A stretch of 64,000 nucleotides of DNA from Phytohabitans maris (GTDB lineage Bacteria; Actinomycetota; Actinomycetes; Mycobacteriales; Micromonosporaceae), in NCBI RefSeq assembly GCF_031085175.1, contig NZ_JAVHUY010000044.1:21711-85710 (forward strand), in the 5' to 3' direction. Shown here one piece after another: positions 53,208-61,539 of the stretch (its first letter is position 1; every line of letters starts with the position of its first letter). A program made the translations under genes and the position numbers. Below the pieces are notes generated by a model, which was not told where the DNA came from, searched no databases, and saw nothing but the letters and a program-made list of their open reading frames with translations.

Positions 53208-54302
53208 TTACCCCAGGGCGGCGGCCAGCTCGCGGACGACGGCGGCCTGCTGGTCGGGGGTGATCTGCGGGTAGATGGGGAGCGAGAGGATCTCGCCGGC
53301 GGCCCGCTCGGCGTGCGGGAACGCGCCCTCGCCGAGGCCCAGCCCGGCGAACGCGCCCGTGCGGTGCACCGGCACCGGGTAGTGGATGCCGGCGCTGATC
53401 CCGGCCGCGTTGAGCTTGGCCAGCACCTCGTCGCGGCGGGGTACGCGCACGCAGTAGATGTGCCACACGTGCTCGTTGCCGTCGAGCGTGGTCGGGCGTA
53501 CCAGGTCGAGCCCGTCCAGCAGCGCGTCGTAGCGGGCGGCGGCCGCGCGGCGGGCCTCGTTCCAGCGGGCGAGGCGGGTCAGCTTGGCGCGCAGCACGAC
53601 CGCCTGGAGGCCGTCGAGCCGGCTGTTGACGCCGATGACGTCGTGCGCGTACTTCTTGAGCCCGCCGTGGTTGGCGATCGTGCGGACCGCCGTGGCCAGG
53701 TCGGCGTCGGCGGTGACGACCGCGCCCGCGTCGCCGTACGCGCCGAGGTTCTTACCCGGGTAGAAGCTGGTGGCCGCGATGCCATCGGCCCCGGCCCCGC
53801 GCCCGTGCCGGGTCGCGCCCTGGCACTGCGCCGCGTCCTCCACGATGGACACGTCCCGCCCGGCGAGCCCGGCGCGGAGCAGTTCGACCGGGGCCAGCTG
53901 GCCGTACAGGTGCACCGGCACGATCGCGCGGGTGGCCGGCGTGACGGCGGCGAGCGCGGCGTCCACGTCGATCAGGTAGGTCTGCGGGTCGCAGTCGACG
54001 AGCACCACCTGGCCGCCGGCGCGGGCCACCGCCTCGGCGGTCGCGATGAACGTGTTGGCCGGCAGGATCACCTCGCTGCCCGGTCCGACGCCCACCGCGC
54101 GGAGGGCGAGCTCCAGTGCGTCGGTGCCGTTGGCCGCGCCGACGCAGTGCGGCAGGCCGCTGAACGCCGCGTACTCCTGCTCGAACGCCGCGACCTCGGC
54201 CCCGCCGATGAACGCGGTGCCCGCGATGATCCGCTTGAAGCCGGCCTCGACCTCCTCGGCCACCTCGGCGTGTGCGGCCGCGAGATCGACCAGAGGGATC
54301 AT
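53208..54302 (-). CDS. DegT/DnrJ/EryC1 sugar aminotransferase (WbpE/QdtB-like)
   Basis: 364 residues. PLP enzyme of the sugar-aminotransferase family. Active-site lysine lies in SFYPGKNLGAYGDAG; also IVEDAAQCQGA (Asp to the PLP nitrogen) and the N-terminal IPLVDLAAAHAEV. The KNLGAYGDAG form is that of 3-keto-sugar transaminases such as QdtB, FdtB and WbpE. It would put an amino group on C3 of a nucleotide sugar. ATG 54302 overlaps the acetyltransferase stop by 4 bases. Confidence 0.9.
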   Translation of the reverse strand: MIPLVDLAAAHAEVAEEVEAGFKRIIAGTAFIGGAEVAAFEQEYAAFSGLPHCVGAANGTDALELALRAVGVGPGSEVILPANTFIATAEAVARAGGQVVLVDCDPQTYLIDVDAALAAVTPATRAIVPVHLYGQLAPVELLRAGLAGRDVSIVEDAAQCQGATRHGRGAGADGIAATSFYPGKNLGAYGDAGAVVTADADLATAVRTIANHGGLKKYAHDVIGVNSRLDGLQAVVLRAKLTRLARWNEARRAAAARYDALLDGLDLVRPTTLDGNEHVWHIYCVRVPRRDEVLAKLNAAGISAGIHYPVPVHRTGAFAGLGLGEGAFPHAERAAGEILSLPIYPQITPDQQAAVVRELAAALG

Positions 54303-54973
54303 GACGTGGCTCCTGTCAGCGAGTCGGCGGTCGAACGTAGCTTGCGGGCCGGGTTGCCGACCCAGACCTCGCCGGGCGGCACGTCGGTGAGGACGACCGA
54401 GCCCATCCCGACGAGCGAGCGGGCGCCGATCCTGACACCCTCGCGGACGAGGGCACCGGCGCCGAGGTACGAGCCGCGCTCCAGCGCCGCGCTGCCGCCG
54501 AGCCGGGCGCCGGACGCGATCGTGGCGAAGTCGCCGACCACGTCGTCGTGGGTCAGCACGGCCTGCGGCATGACCGCGACGTGCGCGCCGACCGTGACGT
54601 CGGCGGTGAGCACCACGCCGGCCAGCAGCACCGTGCCCGGCCCGACCAGGCTGCCCGCACCGATCTGGGCGGTGGGGTGGACGAGCGTCGCGTACCGGTC
54701 GGCCGCCAGCCCGAGCCGGCCCACCACCCGCTCGCGGGTGCCGTAGTGGCGCGGGTTGCCGATGCAGACCAGCACCGCGGCGCCGGGCAGCTCGGCGAGG
54801 TGGTCGACGCCGCCGAGGATCGGTACGCCGGAGCGCTCGGTGCCGTGCAGGGCCGGGTCGTCGTCGAGGAAGCCGCGCAGCCGCCAGGCCGGGCGTACCT
54901 CGTTGACCGCCCGGACGGCCGCCGCGGTCTCCCGGGCGAACCCACCGGCTCCGACGATGACCAGGTCTCTCAC
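54299..54973 (-). CDS. Sugar O/N-acetyltransferase, PglD/NeuD-like
   Basis: 224 residues. N-terminal Rossmann-like domain (LVIVGAGGFARETAAAVRAVN) that binds the UDP-sugar, followed by a left-handed beta-helix of hexapeptide repeats (LVHPTAQIGAGSLVGPGTVLLAGVVLTADVTVGAHV) with the likely catalytic His in LTHDDVVGD, and the acetyl-CoA end GMGSVVLTDVPPGEVWVGNPA. PglD-type enzymes N-acetylate the 4-amino sugar made by an aminotransferase. Overlaps both flanking aminotransferase genes by 4 bases. GTG 54973. Confidence 0.87.
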   Translation of the reverse strand: MRDLVIVGAGGFARETAAAVRAVNEVRPAWRLRGFLDDDPALHGTERSGVPILGGVDHLAELPGAAVLVCIGNPRHYGTRERVVGRLGLAADRYATLVHPTAQIGAGSLVGPGTVLLAGVVLTADVTVGAHVAVMPQAVLTHDDVVGDFATIASGARLGGSAALERGSYLGAGALVREGVRIGARSLVGMGSVVLTDVPPGEVWVGNPARKLRSTADSLTGATS

Positions 54974-56106
54974 GAGCTGGCCAGCTTGCGCAGCACGCCG
55001 ACGACGTGGTCCTGGTCGCCTTCGGTGAGCGCGTGGTGCAGGGGCAGGATCAGCGAGTCGCGGGTGAGGCGCTCGGTCACCGGCAGCGGCGCCGGGGTGA
55101 CCTCCGCGTACGCCGGCTCGAGGTGGGCGGCCATGATGCCGCGCCGCGCCGAGACGCCGGCCGCGGCCAGCTCGGCCAGGACCGCGTCGCGCCCGACCGG
55201 GAACGACTCCAGCAGCACCCAGAACGACTGGTAGTTGGTCTCGCCGTAGGCCGGGTCGCGGACCGGTACGAGGCCGTCGATGTCGGCGAGCAGCTCCTGG
55301 TATCGCGCCGCCAGCTCGCGCCGCTGCGCGACGAGCCCGGCCAGCCGGCCCAGCTGCACCAGGCCGACCGCGGCCTGGATGTCGGTCATGCGGTAGTTGT
55401 AGGCGGTCTCCAGGTAGGCCTCGAGCACCGGCTGGGCGCTGGCGTGGCGGTCGGCGGCGGAGACGTTCATGCCGTGCTCGCGCAGCCGGCGCAGCCGGGC
55501 CGCCCAGTCGCGGTCGTCGACCGTGAGCATGCCGCCCTCGCCGGTGGTGATCACCTTGCGCGGGTGGAACGACCACGCGGCCACCGTCGCGCCGGCGCCG
55601 ACCGGCTTGCCGTACGCCGTCGAGCCGGCCGCGCAGGCCGCGTCTTCGACCAGCGCCACACCCCACGACTCGGCCGCGCTCCGCAGCACCACCACGTCGA
55701 ACGGCACGCCGCCCTGGTGCACCGCGATGATCGCCCGGGTGCGCGGCGTGCGTACGGCCTCGACGGTCTCCACCGTCAGGTTGCCGGTGGCGAGGTCGAC
55801 ATCGGCGAAGACCGGGGTGGCGCCGACGTACCGCACGGCGTTGGCGGTCGCGATGAACGACAGCGACGGGACGATCACCTCGTCGCCGGGGCCGACCTCC
55901 AGCAGCACGAGCGCGAGGTGCAGCGCGGTCGTGCAGGAGCTGACCGCTACGCCGTGCCCGGCGCCGGCGAGCGTGGCGAACTGGCGCTCGAACTCGGCCA
56001 CCCGCGGCCCCTGGGCGACCCAGCCGGAGCGGACCGCCTCGGCCGCCGCCTGCGCCTCCTCCTCGCCCAGCATCGGGATCATGACCGGGATCCTGCGCTC
56101 GCTCAT
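54970..56106 (-). CDS. DegT/DnrJ/EryC1 sugar aminotransferase
   Basis: 378 residues. Second PLP sugar aminotransferase of the operon: IPMLGEEEAQAAAEAVRSGWVAQGPRVAEFE, VEDAACAAGSTAYGKPVG, and active-site lysine in SFHPRKVITTGEGG. The HPRKVITTGEGG form is that of 4-keto-sugar (PseC/PglE/GDP-perosamine type) enzymes, so it differs in regiochemistry from the 53208 gene. It lies directly upstream of the PglD-like acetyltransferase, a pair expected for an N-acetylated 4-amino sugar. ATG 56106 overlaps the end of a mini-ORF. Confidence 0.9.
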   Translation of the reverse strand: MSERRIPVMIPMLGEEEAQAAAEAVRSGWVAQGPRVAEFERQFATLAGAGHGVAVSSCTTALHLALVLLEVGPGDEVIVPSLSFIATANAVRYVGATPVFADVDLATGNLTVETVEAVRTPRTRAIIAVHQGGVPFDVVVLRSAAESWGVALVEDAACAAGSTAYGKPVGAGATVAAWSFHPRKVITTGEGGMLTVDDRDWAARLRRLREHGMNVSAADRHASAQPVLEAYLETAYNYRMTDIQAAVGLVQLGRLAGLVAQRRELAARYQELLADIDGLVPVRDPAYGETNYQSFWVLLESFPVGRDAVLAELAAAGVSARRGIMAAHLEPAYAEVTPAPLPVTERLTRDSLILPLHHALTEGDQDHVVGVLRKLASS

Positions 56107-56162
56107 GCCCGTCCTCGCTTGCCGCTCGGCGCGACGGCCGGCCCGCCGGCGCGCTCGCTCAT
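56103..56162 (-). CDS. Coupling mini-ORF, 19 residues
   Basis: ATG to TGA in the 52-base gap between epimerase and aminotransferase. Its ATG overlaps the epimerase stop (ATGA) and its stop overlaps the next ATG. The peptide begins MSERAGGPAV. It looks like a bridge that keeps ribosomes moving through the gap, and may have no product of use. It could also be chance. Confidence 0.3.
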   Translation of the reverse strand: MSERAGGPAVAPSGKRGRA

Positions 56163-57139
56163 GCCGTGAGTCCCTTGCTCGCGCGCCACCAGTCGACCAG
56201 GCCCTGGAGGCCGTCGCGCAGGCTGATCTCCGCCGTGAAGCCGATCTCGCGGAGCGCCGTCGAGGTGTCGGCGAGGCGCCGGGTCACGCCGTTGACCGCG
56301 CGGGCCGGGCCGTGCTCCGGCGCGAGGTCGGACTTCATCACCTCGCTGAGCGCGGCGGCCAGCTCCTTGAGGCTGGTCTCGGTGCCGCTGGCCACGTTGT
56401 AGACGGTGTCGGTCACGTCGGCGCGGGCGGCCAGCACGTTGGCACGGGCGATGTCGGCCACGTGCACGAAGTCCATCGTCTGCAGGCCGTCGCCGAGGAT
56501 CAGCGGGGGAGTACCCGACTCGATCCGCTCCATCCAGCGGATCAGCACCTCGGTGTAGAGGCCGTAGATGTCCATCCGCGGGCCGTACACGTTGAAGTAG
56601 CGCAGGGCCACGTAGTCCAGCCCGTACATGCTGTGGAAGCTGCGCAGCATGCCCTCGTTGAACGCCTTGGCGGCGCCGTAGAACGTGTCGTTGTTGTACG
56701 GGTGGTGGCGCTCGGTCGTCGGAAACTCCTCGGCCAGCCCGTACACCGACGCGGAGGACGAGGCGACCACCTTGCGTACCTGCTCCGCCGCGGCCGCCTC
56801 CAGCACGTTGAACGTGCCGTCGACCAGCACCTCGTTGGCCAGCCGGGGCTCCTCGGCGCACTGGGTGATCCGGATCGCGGCGAGGTGGAAGACCAGGTCG
56901 TTGCCCTTGGTCAGCTCGCGGACCAGCGCGGCGTCGCGGATGTCGCCCTCGACGATCCGCACCGGGCCGTGCTCCAGCGCCCAGGCCAGGTTGTCCTTGC
57001 GGCCGCGCACGAAGTTGTCCAGCACGACGACGTCCGCCGCACCGCCGCGCACGAGCTCGTCCACCACGTGCGAGCCGATCGTGCCGGCGCCGCCGGTGAC
57101 CAGCGCCCGCGCGCCCTCGATCTCGACCCCCGCGCTCAC
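56159..57139 (-). CDS. NAD-dependent epimerase/dehydratase (extended SDR)
   Basis: 326 residues. Extended SDR fold: VTGGAGTIGSHVVDEL (NAD motif), DIRDAALVRELTKGNDLVFHLAA, SSASVYG, and the YxxxK pair in FYGAAKAFNEGML. Closest in form to UDP-glucose/UDP-GlcNAc 4-epimerases and related sugar dehydratases; product uncertain. GTG 57139 overlaps a mini-ORF stop (GTGA). It supplies the sugar framework for the aminotransferases downstream. Confidence 0.88.
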   Translation of the reverse strand: MSAGVEIEGARALVTGGAGTIGSHVVDELVRGGAADVVVLDNFVRGRKDNLAWALEHGPVRIVEGDIRDAALVRELTKGNDLVFHLAAIRITQCAEEPRLANEVLVDGTFNVLEAAAAEQVRKVVASSSASVYGLAEEFPTTERHHPYNNDTFYGAAKAFNEGMLRSFHSMYGLDYVALRYFNVYGPRMDIYGLYTEVLIRWMERIESGTPPLILGDGLQTMDFVHVADIARANVLAARADVTDTVYNVASGTETSLKELAAALSEVMKSDLAPEHGPARAVNGVTRRLADTSTALREIGFTAEISLRDGLQGLVDWWRASKGLTA

Positions 57140-57207
57140 GCCGCGGCCTCCTTCGCTCGCTCAATCGCCGTCGTCGGCGGCAGGCGCCGCCCGCTCCGCT
57201 CGCTCAC
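57136..57207 (-). CDS. Coupling mini-ORF, 23 residues
   Basis: GTG to TGA, filling the 64-base gap between the oxidoreductase and epimerase genes. Its start overlaps the oxidoreductase stop and its stop overlaps the epimerase GTG. It starts MSERSGRRLP, resembling the mini-ORF at 56103-56162, and GAAGGAGG inside it supplies the epimerase ribosome site. Probably a translational bridge. Confidence 0.3.
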   Translation of the reverse strand: MSERSGRRLPPTTAIERAKEAAA

Positions 57208-58283
57208 TTCTCTCCCTCGTCGAGCCGGACCATCGTGCCGCCGTTGGTGAGGCTGCGGGACGCGGCCTCGAGGATGCCGAGCACGCGCAGGCCGGCGCGC
57301 CCGTCGGTCAGGGCCGGGGTGCCGGAGCGGATCGCCCGCGCGTACTCCTCGACCATCGTGCGGAGCGCCTCGCGCTCGGCGAGCGCCGGGGCGACCATGT
57401 CGCCGGAGCGGTACGAGATGAGCATGTCGCGCCGCAGCTCGTCACCGATCTCGTCGGGGGCGGCCACGTCGACGCCACGGTCGAAGACCGAGAGGCGCTG
57501 CGACGGGTTGAGGTCGTCCCAGACCAGCGTCCGCTTCGACCCGCCGACGATCGTGGTACGGATCTTCACCGGGGACAGCCAGTTGACGTGGATGTGGGCG
57601 AGCGCGCCGGTGCTGAGCTGGAGCGTGAGGTACGCCACGCAGGCCCGCCCGGCGCCGATGCCGTCCGCCCCGTGCGCGGCCACGGCCACCGGGCGCACGC
57701 CGGGCGGCAGCACGAAGTCGAGGATGGACAGGTCGTGCGGCGCCAGGTCCCACAGCACGTCGATGTCGCGCTGCACCAGGCCCAGGTTGATCCGTACCGA
57801 GTCGAAGAAGTGCACCTCGCCCAGCTCGCCCGCGTGCAGGAGCTCGCGGATGCGCAGCACCGCCGGCGTGTAGCAGTAGGTGTGGTCGCACATCAGCGTC
57901 AGGCCGCGCCGGTCGGCCTCCTCCACGAGCTGGCGCCCCTCCGCGTGGCTGGCCGCGAGCGGCTTTTCCACCAGTACGTGCTTGCCGGCGCGCAGGGCGG
58001 CCAGCGAGACCGGCAGGTGGGTGCCGGCCGGTGTGGCGATCGCCACCGCCCGCACCTGGTCGTCGGCGAGCACCTCGTCGAGGTCGGCGGTGGTCTGGAC
58101 GGTGGAGTACCCACCGAGCACCCGCTTCGCGCGCTCGACGTCGAGGTCGCAGAGCCAGCGCAGCCGGAACGCGCTGGAGGACTGGAAGTTGCGTACGAGG
58201 TTGGGGCCCCAGTAGCCCGCTCCGATGACCGCGACGCCGATGGGCTCTACCGGCGCGGCGGCCGGGACATGGGGTGAGGTCAC
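57204..58283 (-). CDS. Gfo/Idh/MocA-family sugar dehydrogenase (WbpB/WlbA-like)
   Basis: 359 residues. N-terminal NAD-binding domain (VAVIGAGYWGPNLVRNF), then the family EKP motif VLVEKPLAA with the catalytic lysine and CDHTYCYTPAVLRIRELL, and a C-terminal beta-sheet domain with WDLAPHDLSILDF (catalytic His). The GYWGPNLVRNF start and the DLAPHD motif are those of WlbA/WbpB, which oxidise C3 of UDP-GlcNAcA. With the QdtB/WbpE-like aminotransferase and the WbpD-like acetyltransferase at 58737 it suggests a 3-acetamido sugar. First gene of the minus-strand operon. Confidence 0.9.
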   Translation of the reverse strand: MTSPHVPAAAPVEPIGVAVIGAGYWGPNLVRNFQSSSAFRLRWLCDLDVERAKRVLGGYSTVQTTADLDEVLADDQVRAVAIATPAGTHLPVSLAALRAGKHVLVEKPLAASHAEGRQLVEEADRRGLTLMCDHTYCYTPAVLRIRELLHAGELGEVHFFDSVRINLGLVQRDIDVLWDLAPHDLSILDFVLPPGVRPVAVAAHGADGIGAGRACVAYLTLQLSTGALAHIHVNWLSPVKIRTTIVGGSKRTLVWDDLNPSQRLSVFDRGVDVAAPDEIGDELRRDMLISYRSGDMVAPALAEREALRTMVEEYARAIRSGTPALTDGRAGLRVLGILEAASRSLTNGGTMVRLDEGEK

Positions 58284-58736
58284 AGATATCCCGATTCAGT
58301 CCGTATCGAGGTGGAATGTGCCGCCGGCAACCCGCGCGACGGCAAGGCGGACTCAGATCCGCTCGGGCAGGCTATCGCCCGGCGGAAGATCCGGACCAGC
58401 GGACTGACAGAAATCCGGCAGAGCCACGCGGATCACCTGTCCCTTCGGCCGCGCGGCCCCACCCGACGGCCGGTCCGGCCCGCACCCTCGGCCGGTAGCC
58501 AACCACGTTCGGCCTGCTCATGCCCCACTCTCGGGCCGGACGTGGCGCCGCGTCGGTTAGCCGACACCAAGCGGCAAGGCGGCAACAATAGGCTGTCGCG
58601 GTTGCCTACTGTTCTTTGCCTCTGGTCCACGTGTCTTGCCTCCGGCCGCGTGTCGCGGGCCCGGATGCGCGGACCAGAGGCCAGCCAGATGCGTGGCCGC
58701 GCCGCGGCTACCGGCCTAGACGTAAGGATCCGCACG
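58284..58736. other. Divergent intergenic region
   Basis: 453 bases between the sugar dehydrogenase (minus) and acetyltransferase (plus) genes. No gene recognised. AAGGA at 58724-58728 is the ribosome site for ATG 58737. The two genes act in one pathway, so a shared control region is expected. I see no clear operator. Confidence 0.5.
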
Positions 58737-59336
58737 ATGGCCCAACCCGGCGCGCAGGTCGCGCCGAGCGCCGACGTGGACGAGCGCGCCACGATCGGCG
58801 ACGGCAGCAAGGTCTGGCACCTGGCCCAGGTGCGCGAAGATGCCCAGGTCGGACGCGATTGCGTGATTGGCCGCGGGGCGTACGTCGGACCTGGAGTCCG
58901 CCTCGGCGACAACGTCAAGCTGCAAAACTATGCCCTCGTGTACGAGCCGGCGCAGCTTGCCGACGGGGTCTTCGTCGGACCGGCGGCGGTGCTCACCAAC
59001 GACGAGTACCCGCGGGCCGTCACCCCGGAGGGCCGGCTCAAGGGCGGCGACGACTGGACGGCGGTCGGCGTCGTCGTCGGGGAGGGCGCCGCCATCGGCG
59101 CCCGCGCCGTCTGCGTGGCACCGGTCAAGATCGGCCGGTGGGCACTCGTCGCCGCGGGTGCCGTGGTGACCAAGGACGTTCCGGACTTCGCGCTCGTCGT
59201 CGGCGTTCCCGCACGGCGGGTCGGCTGGGTCGGGCGTGCGGGTGAGCCACTTGTCGCCAAGGGTGAAGGGCGCTTCGTCTGTCCCCGGACCGGCACCGAG
59301 TACCACGAATCGGCCGGACTGCTCACGGAGGTTTAG
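58737..59336 (+). CDS. Sugar N-acetyltransferase, left-handed beta-helix (WbpD/QdtC-like)
   Basis: 199 residues. Hexapeptide-repeat beta-helix throughout: KVWHLAQVREDAQVGRDCVIGRGAYVGPGVRLGDNVKLQNYALVYEPAQLADGVFVGPAAVLTNDEYPRAV. The VWH...LQN..LVYE...VFVGP...TND pattern is that of WbpD and QdtC, which acetylate the 3-amino group of a nucleotide sugar. It pairs with the aminotransferase at 53208 and dehydrogenase at 57204 across a divergent promoter. ATG 58737 with AAGGA. The next gene starts 3 bases after its stop. Confidence 0.9.
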   Translation: MAQPGAQVAPSADVDERATIGDGSKVWHLAQVREDAQVGRDCVIGRGAYVGPGVRLGDNVKLQNYALVYEPAQLADGVFVGPAAVLTNDEYPRAVTPEGRLKGGDDWTAVGVVVGEGAAIGARAVCVAPVKIGRWALVAAGAVVTKDVPDFALVVGVPARRVGWVGRAGEPLVAKGEGRFVCPRTGTEYHESAGLLTEV

Positions 59337-59339
59337 GTA

Positions 59340-60404
59340 ATGGCGATCCTCGGTTCCAGACGCGGCCGGCTGGTGCTCGGCGCGGTGGCGCTCCTGATGA
59401 TCGGTGGAGGCGCGGTCGCCGTCGTCACCCAGTCGGACTCCGTGTGGGACCGGTCCCGGGCCGAGCCGGCCGGCCAGCCGCTCGCCGGCGCGAGCACGGC
59501 GGGCGAGTCGACCAGCCCGGCCGCCACCCCTTCCGCCTCGCCCTCCCCGTCACCGTCGGCCTCGCCCAGCCCGTCGCCCTCGGCGAGCAAGAGCGCGAAG
59601 GCCGCGACCGCGGCGGACGGGCCCTCGGCGTGCCCGCCGTTCCCGGCGTTCCCGGACGAAAACTGCACCGGCTGGCAGCACACCGGCGTCAAGCTGAAGA
59701 ACTGCAACGGTGACATCCGCAAGAACAACGCGGTCCTGGACAGCTGCTACTTCCCGCAGGATCTCAAGATCGTGGCGAAGAACGTCACCGTCAAGCGCTC
59801 GCACGTCAAGGGCTCGGTCTACGCGTCGTACATGACCGACTGGGACTTCCAGGGCCTCACGCTGATCGACGTCGAGATCGAGGACAAGGGCAACACCAAC
59901 CCCGACCGCGCGGCGATCGGCGGCCCCAACTTCACCTGCATCCGGTGCCACGTGCACGACACCGGTACCGGCATCAGCATGGGTGGCAACGTCACGATCA
60001 AGGACTCGTTCGCGCACGACTTCACGTACACGGACGGTGCGCACCAGGCCGCCGCGGGCGCCAACGGCGGGGCCAACCTGACGCTCATCCACAACAACCT
60101 GGAGTGCGCCCGGACCAACGTGTCGGCCGACAAGCAGGGCTGCTCGTCCGCGCTGTCCCTCTACGACGAGCCCACGATCAAGAACGTGCTGGTGGAGAAG
60201 AACCTCTTCAACACCGCGGGCGGCTACTGCACGTACGGCGGCGGGCCGAACAGCAGCGACATCCGATACATCGACAACCGCTTCGGCACGAAGTTCCACA
60301 AGAGCTGTGGCAGCTACGGTCCGGTGGCGGCCTGGCACAAGAACCCGGGCAACGTGTGGAAGGGAAACGCCTGGCAGGGTAGCAACAAGGCGCTCAATCC
60401 CTGA
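59340..60404 (+). CDS. Secreted right-handed beta-helix protein
   Basis: 354 residues. N-terminal signal or anchor (LVLGAVALLMIGGGAVAVV), a Ser/Pro/Ala linker of about 40 residues (PSPSPSASPSPSPSAS), then a cysteine-rich domain with repeated parallel-helix turns: KIVAKNVTVKRSHVKGSVYAS, TCIRCHVHDTGTGISMGGNVTIKDSFAHDF and TIKNVLVEKNLFNTAGGYC. The form is that of pectate lyase-like folds that bind or cut polysaccharide; no calcium-site aspartates are recognised. GGAGG upstream of ATG 59340, which lies 3 bases after the acetyltransferase. Confidence 0.78.
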   Translation: MAILGSRRGRLVLGAVALLMIGGGAVAVVTQSDSVWDRSRAEPAGQPLAGASTAGESTSPAATPSASPSPSPSASPSPSPSASKSAKAATAADGPSACPPFPAFPDENCTGWQHTGVKLKNCNGDIRKNNAVLDSCYFPQDLKIVAKNVTVKRSHVKGSVYASYMTDWDFQGLTLIDVEIEDKGNTNPDRAAIGGPNFTCIRCHVHDTGTGISMGGNVTIKDSFAHDFTYTDGAHQAAAGANGGANLTLIHNNLECARTNVSADKQGCSSALSLYDEPTIKNVLVEKNLFNTAGGYCTYGGGPNSSDIRYIDNRFGTKFHKSCGSYGPVAAWHKNPGNVWKGNAWQGSNKALNP

Positions 60405-60433
60405 TACCCCGCGATGCCCTCGCGCGGACGCGG

Positions 60434-60439
60434 TAGCGT
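60434..60439 (+). promoter_or_regulatory. -10 box of the FkbM gene
   Basis: TAGCGT, 6 bases before ATG 60446, without a ribosome site: leaderless geometry. Confidence 0.45.
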
Positions 60440-60445
60440 CTGGGG

Positions 60446-61201
60446 ATGCTTGACCGTGTCTGGGGGATCGCGCGATCCCTGGTGATCTACCACGGCCAGC
60501 CGGCCAAGCACCGGCGGATGCGACGGCTGTACGCGCAGTTCCTCGGGCCGGGCGACGTCGGCTTCGACATCGGCGCCCATGTGGGCAGCCGGGTGCGCGC
60601 CTGGCGCAAGCTTGGCGCGCGGGTCGTGGCCGTCGAGCCGCAGCCCGACTGCCTGCGCGTGCTCCGCCTCTTCTTCGGCCGCGACGAGGGCGTCACGATC
60701 TTCGCGGGCGCGGTCGGCGCCGAGCCCGGCACCGCGCGGCTGGCGCTCTCCAGCGCGACCCCGACCGTCTCGTCGATGTCCACCGACTGGATGGAGTCGG
60801 TCTCGGCCGACAGCGGCTTCCGCCGGGTGCGCTGGGACCGCGCGGTCGAGGTCCAGGTCTCCACGCTCGACGCGCTGATCGCCACCCATGGCGAGCCGGC
60901 GTTCTGCAAGATCGACGTGGAGGGCTTCGAGGCCGACGTGCTGGCCGGGCTCAGCCGCCCGGTCCGCGCGCTCTCGTTCGAATACCTCCCTTCCGCCTAC
61001 GCCGCCTCGATCGCCGTGCTCGACATGGTGGAAAAGCTGGGTGCCACGGCGGGCGGCTACCGCTACAACTACTCGCCCGTGGAGACCTCGCGGCTGGTCA
61101 GCGAGCGCTGGATGGACGCGGCCGAGCTGCGCCAGATGATGGACCGCATCCGCCCACTCGGCCGCTCCGGTGACGTCTACGCCCGCCTGTCGCCATCCTG
61201 A
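60446..61201 (+). CDS. FkbM-family methyltransferase
   Basis: 251 residues. FkbM fold: FLGPGDVGFDIGAHVGSRVRAWRKLGARVVAVEPQPDCLRVL (SAM motifs I and II) and the hallmark VSTLDALI...AFCKIDVEGFEADVLAGL. FkbM proteins O-methylate sugars or polyketides; in this setting a sugar of the polysaccharide is the likely acceptor. It ends before a repeat-rich convergent gap. Confidence 0.88.
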   Translation: MLDRVWGIARSLVIYHGQPAKHRRMRRLYAQFLGPGDVGFDIGAHVGSRVRAWRKLGARVVAVEPQPDCLRVLRLFFGRDEGVTIFAGAVGAEPGTARLALSSATPTVSSMSTDWMESVSADSGFRRVRWDRAVEVQVSTLDALIATHGEPAFCKIDVEGFEADVLAGLSRPVRALSFEYLPSAYAASIAVLDMVEKLGATAGGYRYNYSPVETSRLVSERWMDAAELRQMMDRIRPLGRSGDVYARLSPS

Positions 61202-61213
61202 GGAGCCAGAGCC

Positions 61214-61330
61214 AGACATTTTGCCCCGGTCCGCGCCACCCGCGGATCGCATGCGCCGGGTCCCCGGGGAAACGTGGCGCGAAGCTCTGGAGCTGCCCGC
61301 GCAGACGGGGCACCGTGCGGGCTTGCGGCG
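61214..61330 (-). repeat. Dispersed intergenic repeat, copy 3
   Basis: On the minus strand: CCCCGTCTGCGCGGGCAGCT, GGCGCATGCGATCCGCG and GCGCGGACCGGGGCAAAATG, the same order as copy 1 with the middle deleted. A second short copy of the GCGAAGCTCTGGAGCTGCCC block lies at about 61360-61380. I see no gene in 61202-61694. Confidence 0.72.
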
Positions 61331-61439
61331 CGCTGTCGCCGGACCCGAGGTGTCCGTGCGCGAAGCTCTGGAGCTGCCCGCCCGGGACCGCGCCGGGCGC
61401 GCGGCGGCCGAGGGGGAACCGTGACCGGGCGCGGAGGGT

Positions 61440-61539
61440 GAGGCCGCGCGAACGCACCCCAAGAAAACGCTCCGCTGCGCTCCACGTTTCCCCGGGCACC
61501 CCGCGCAACGGTCTGGACCACGACGGGCGTCGCGGTAGC
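61440..61539 (+). repeat. Dispersed repeat with 30-base box copy C
   Basis: Plus-strand blocks CACCCCAAGAAAACGCTCC and CCACGTTTCCCCGGGCACC match copy 1 around 5497-5535. They are followed by the box 61510-61539, which starts GGTCTGGACCACG and ends GGCGTCGCGGTAGC. It lies head to head with copy 3, as in the 30.5 kb gap. Confidence 0.75.
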
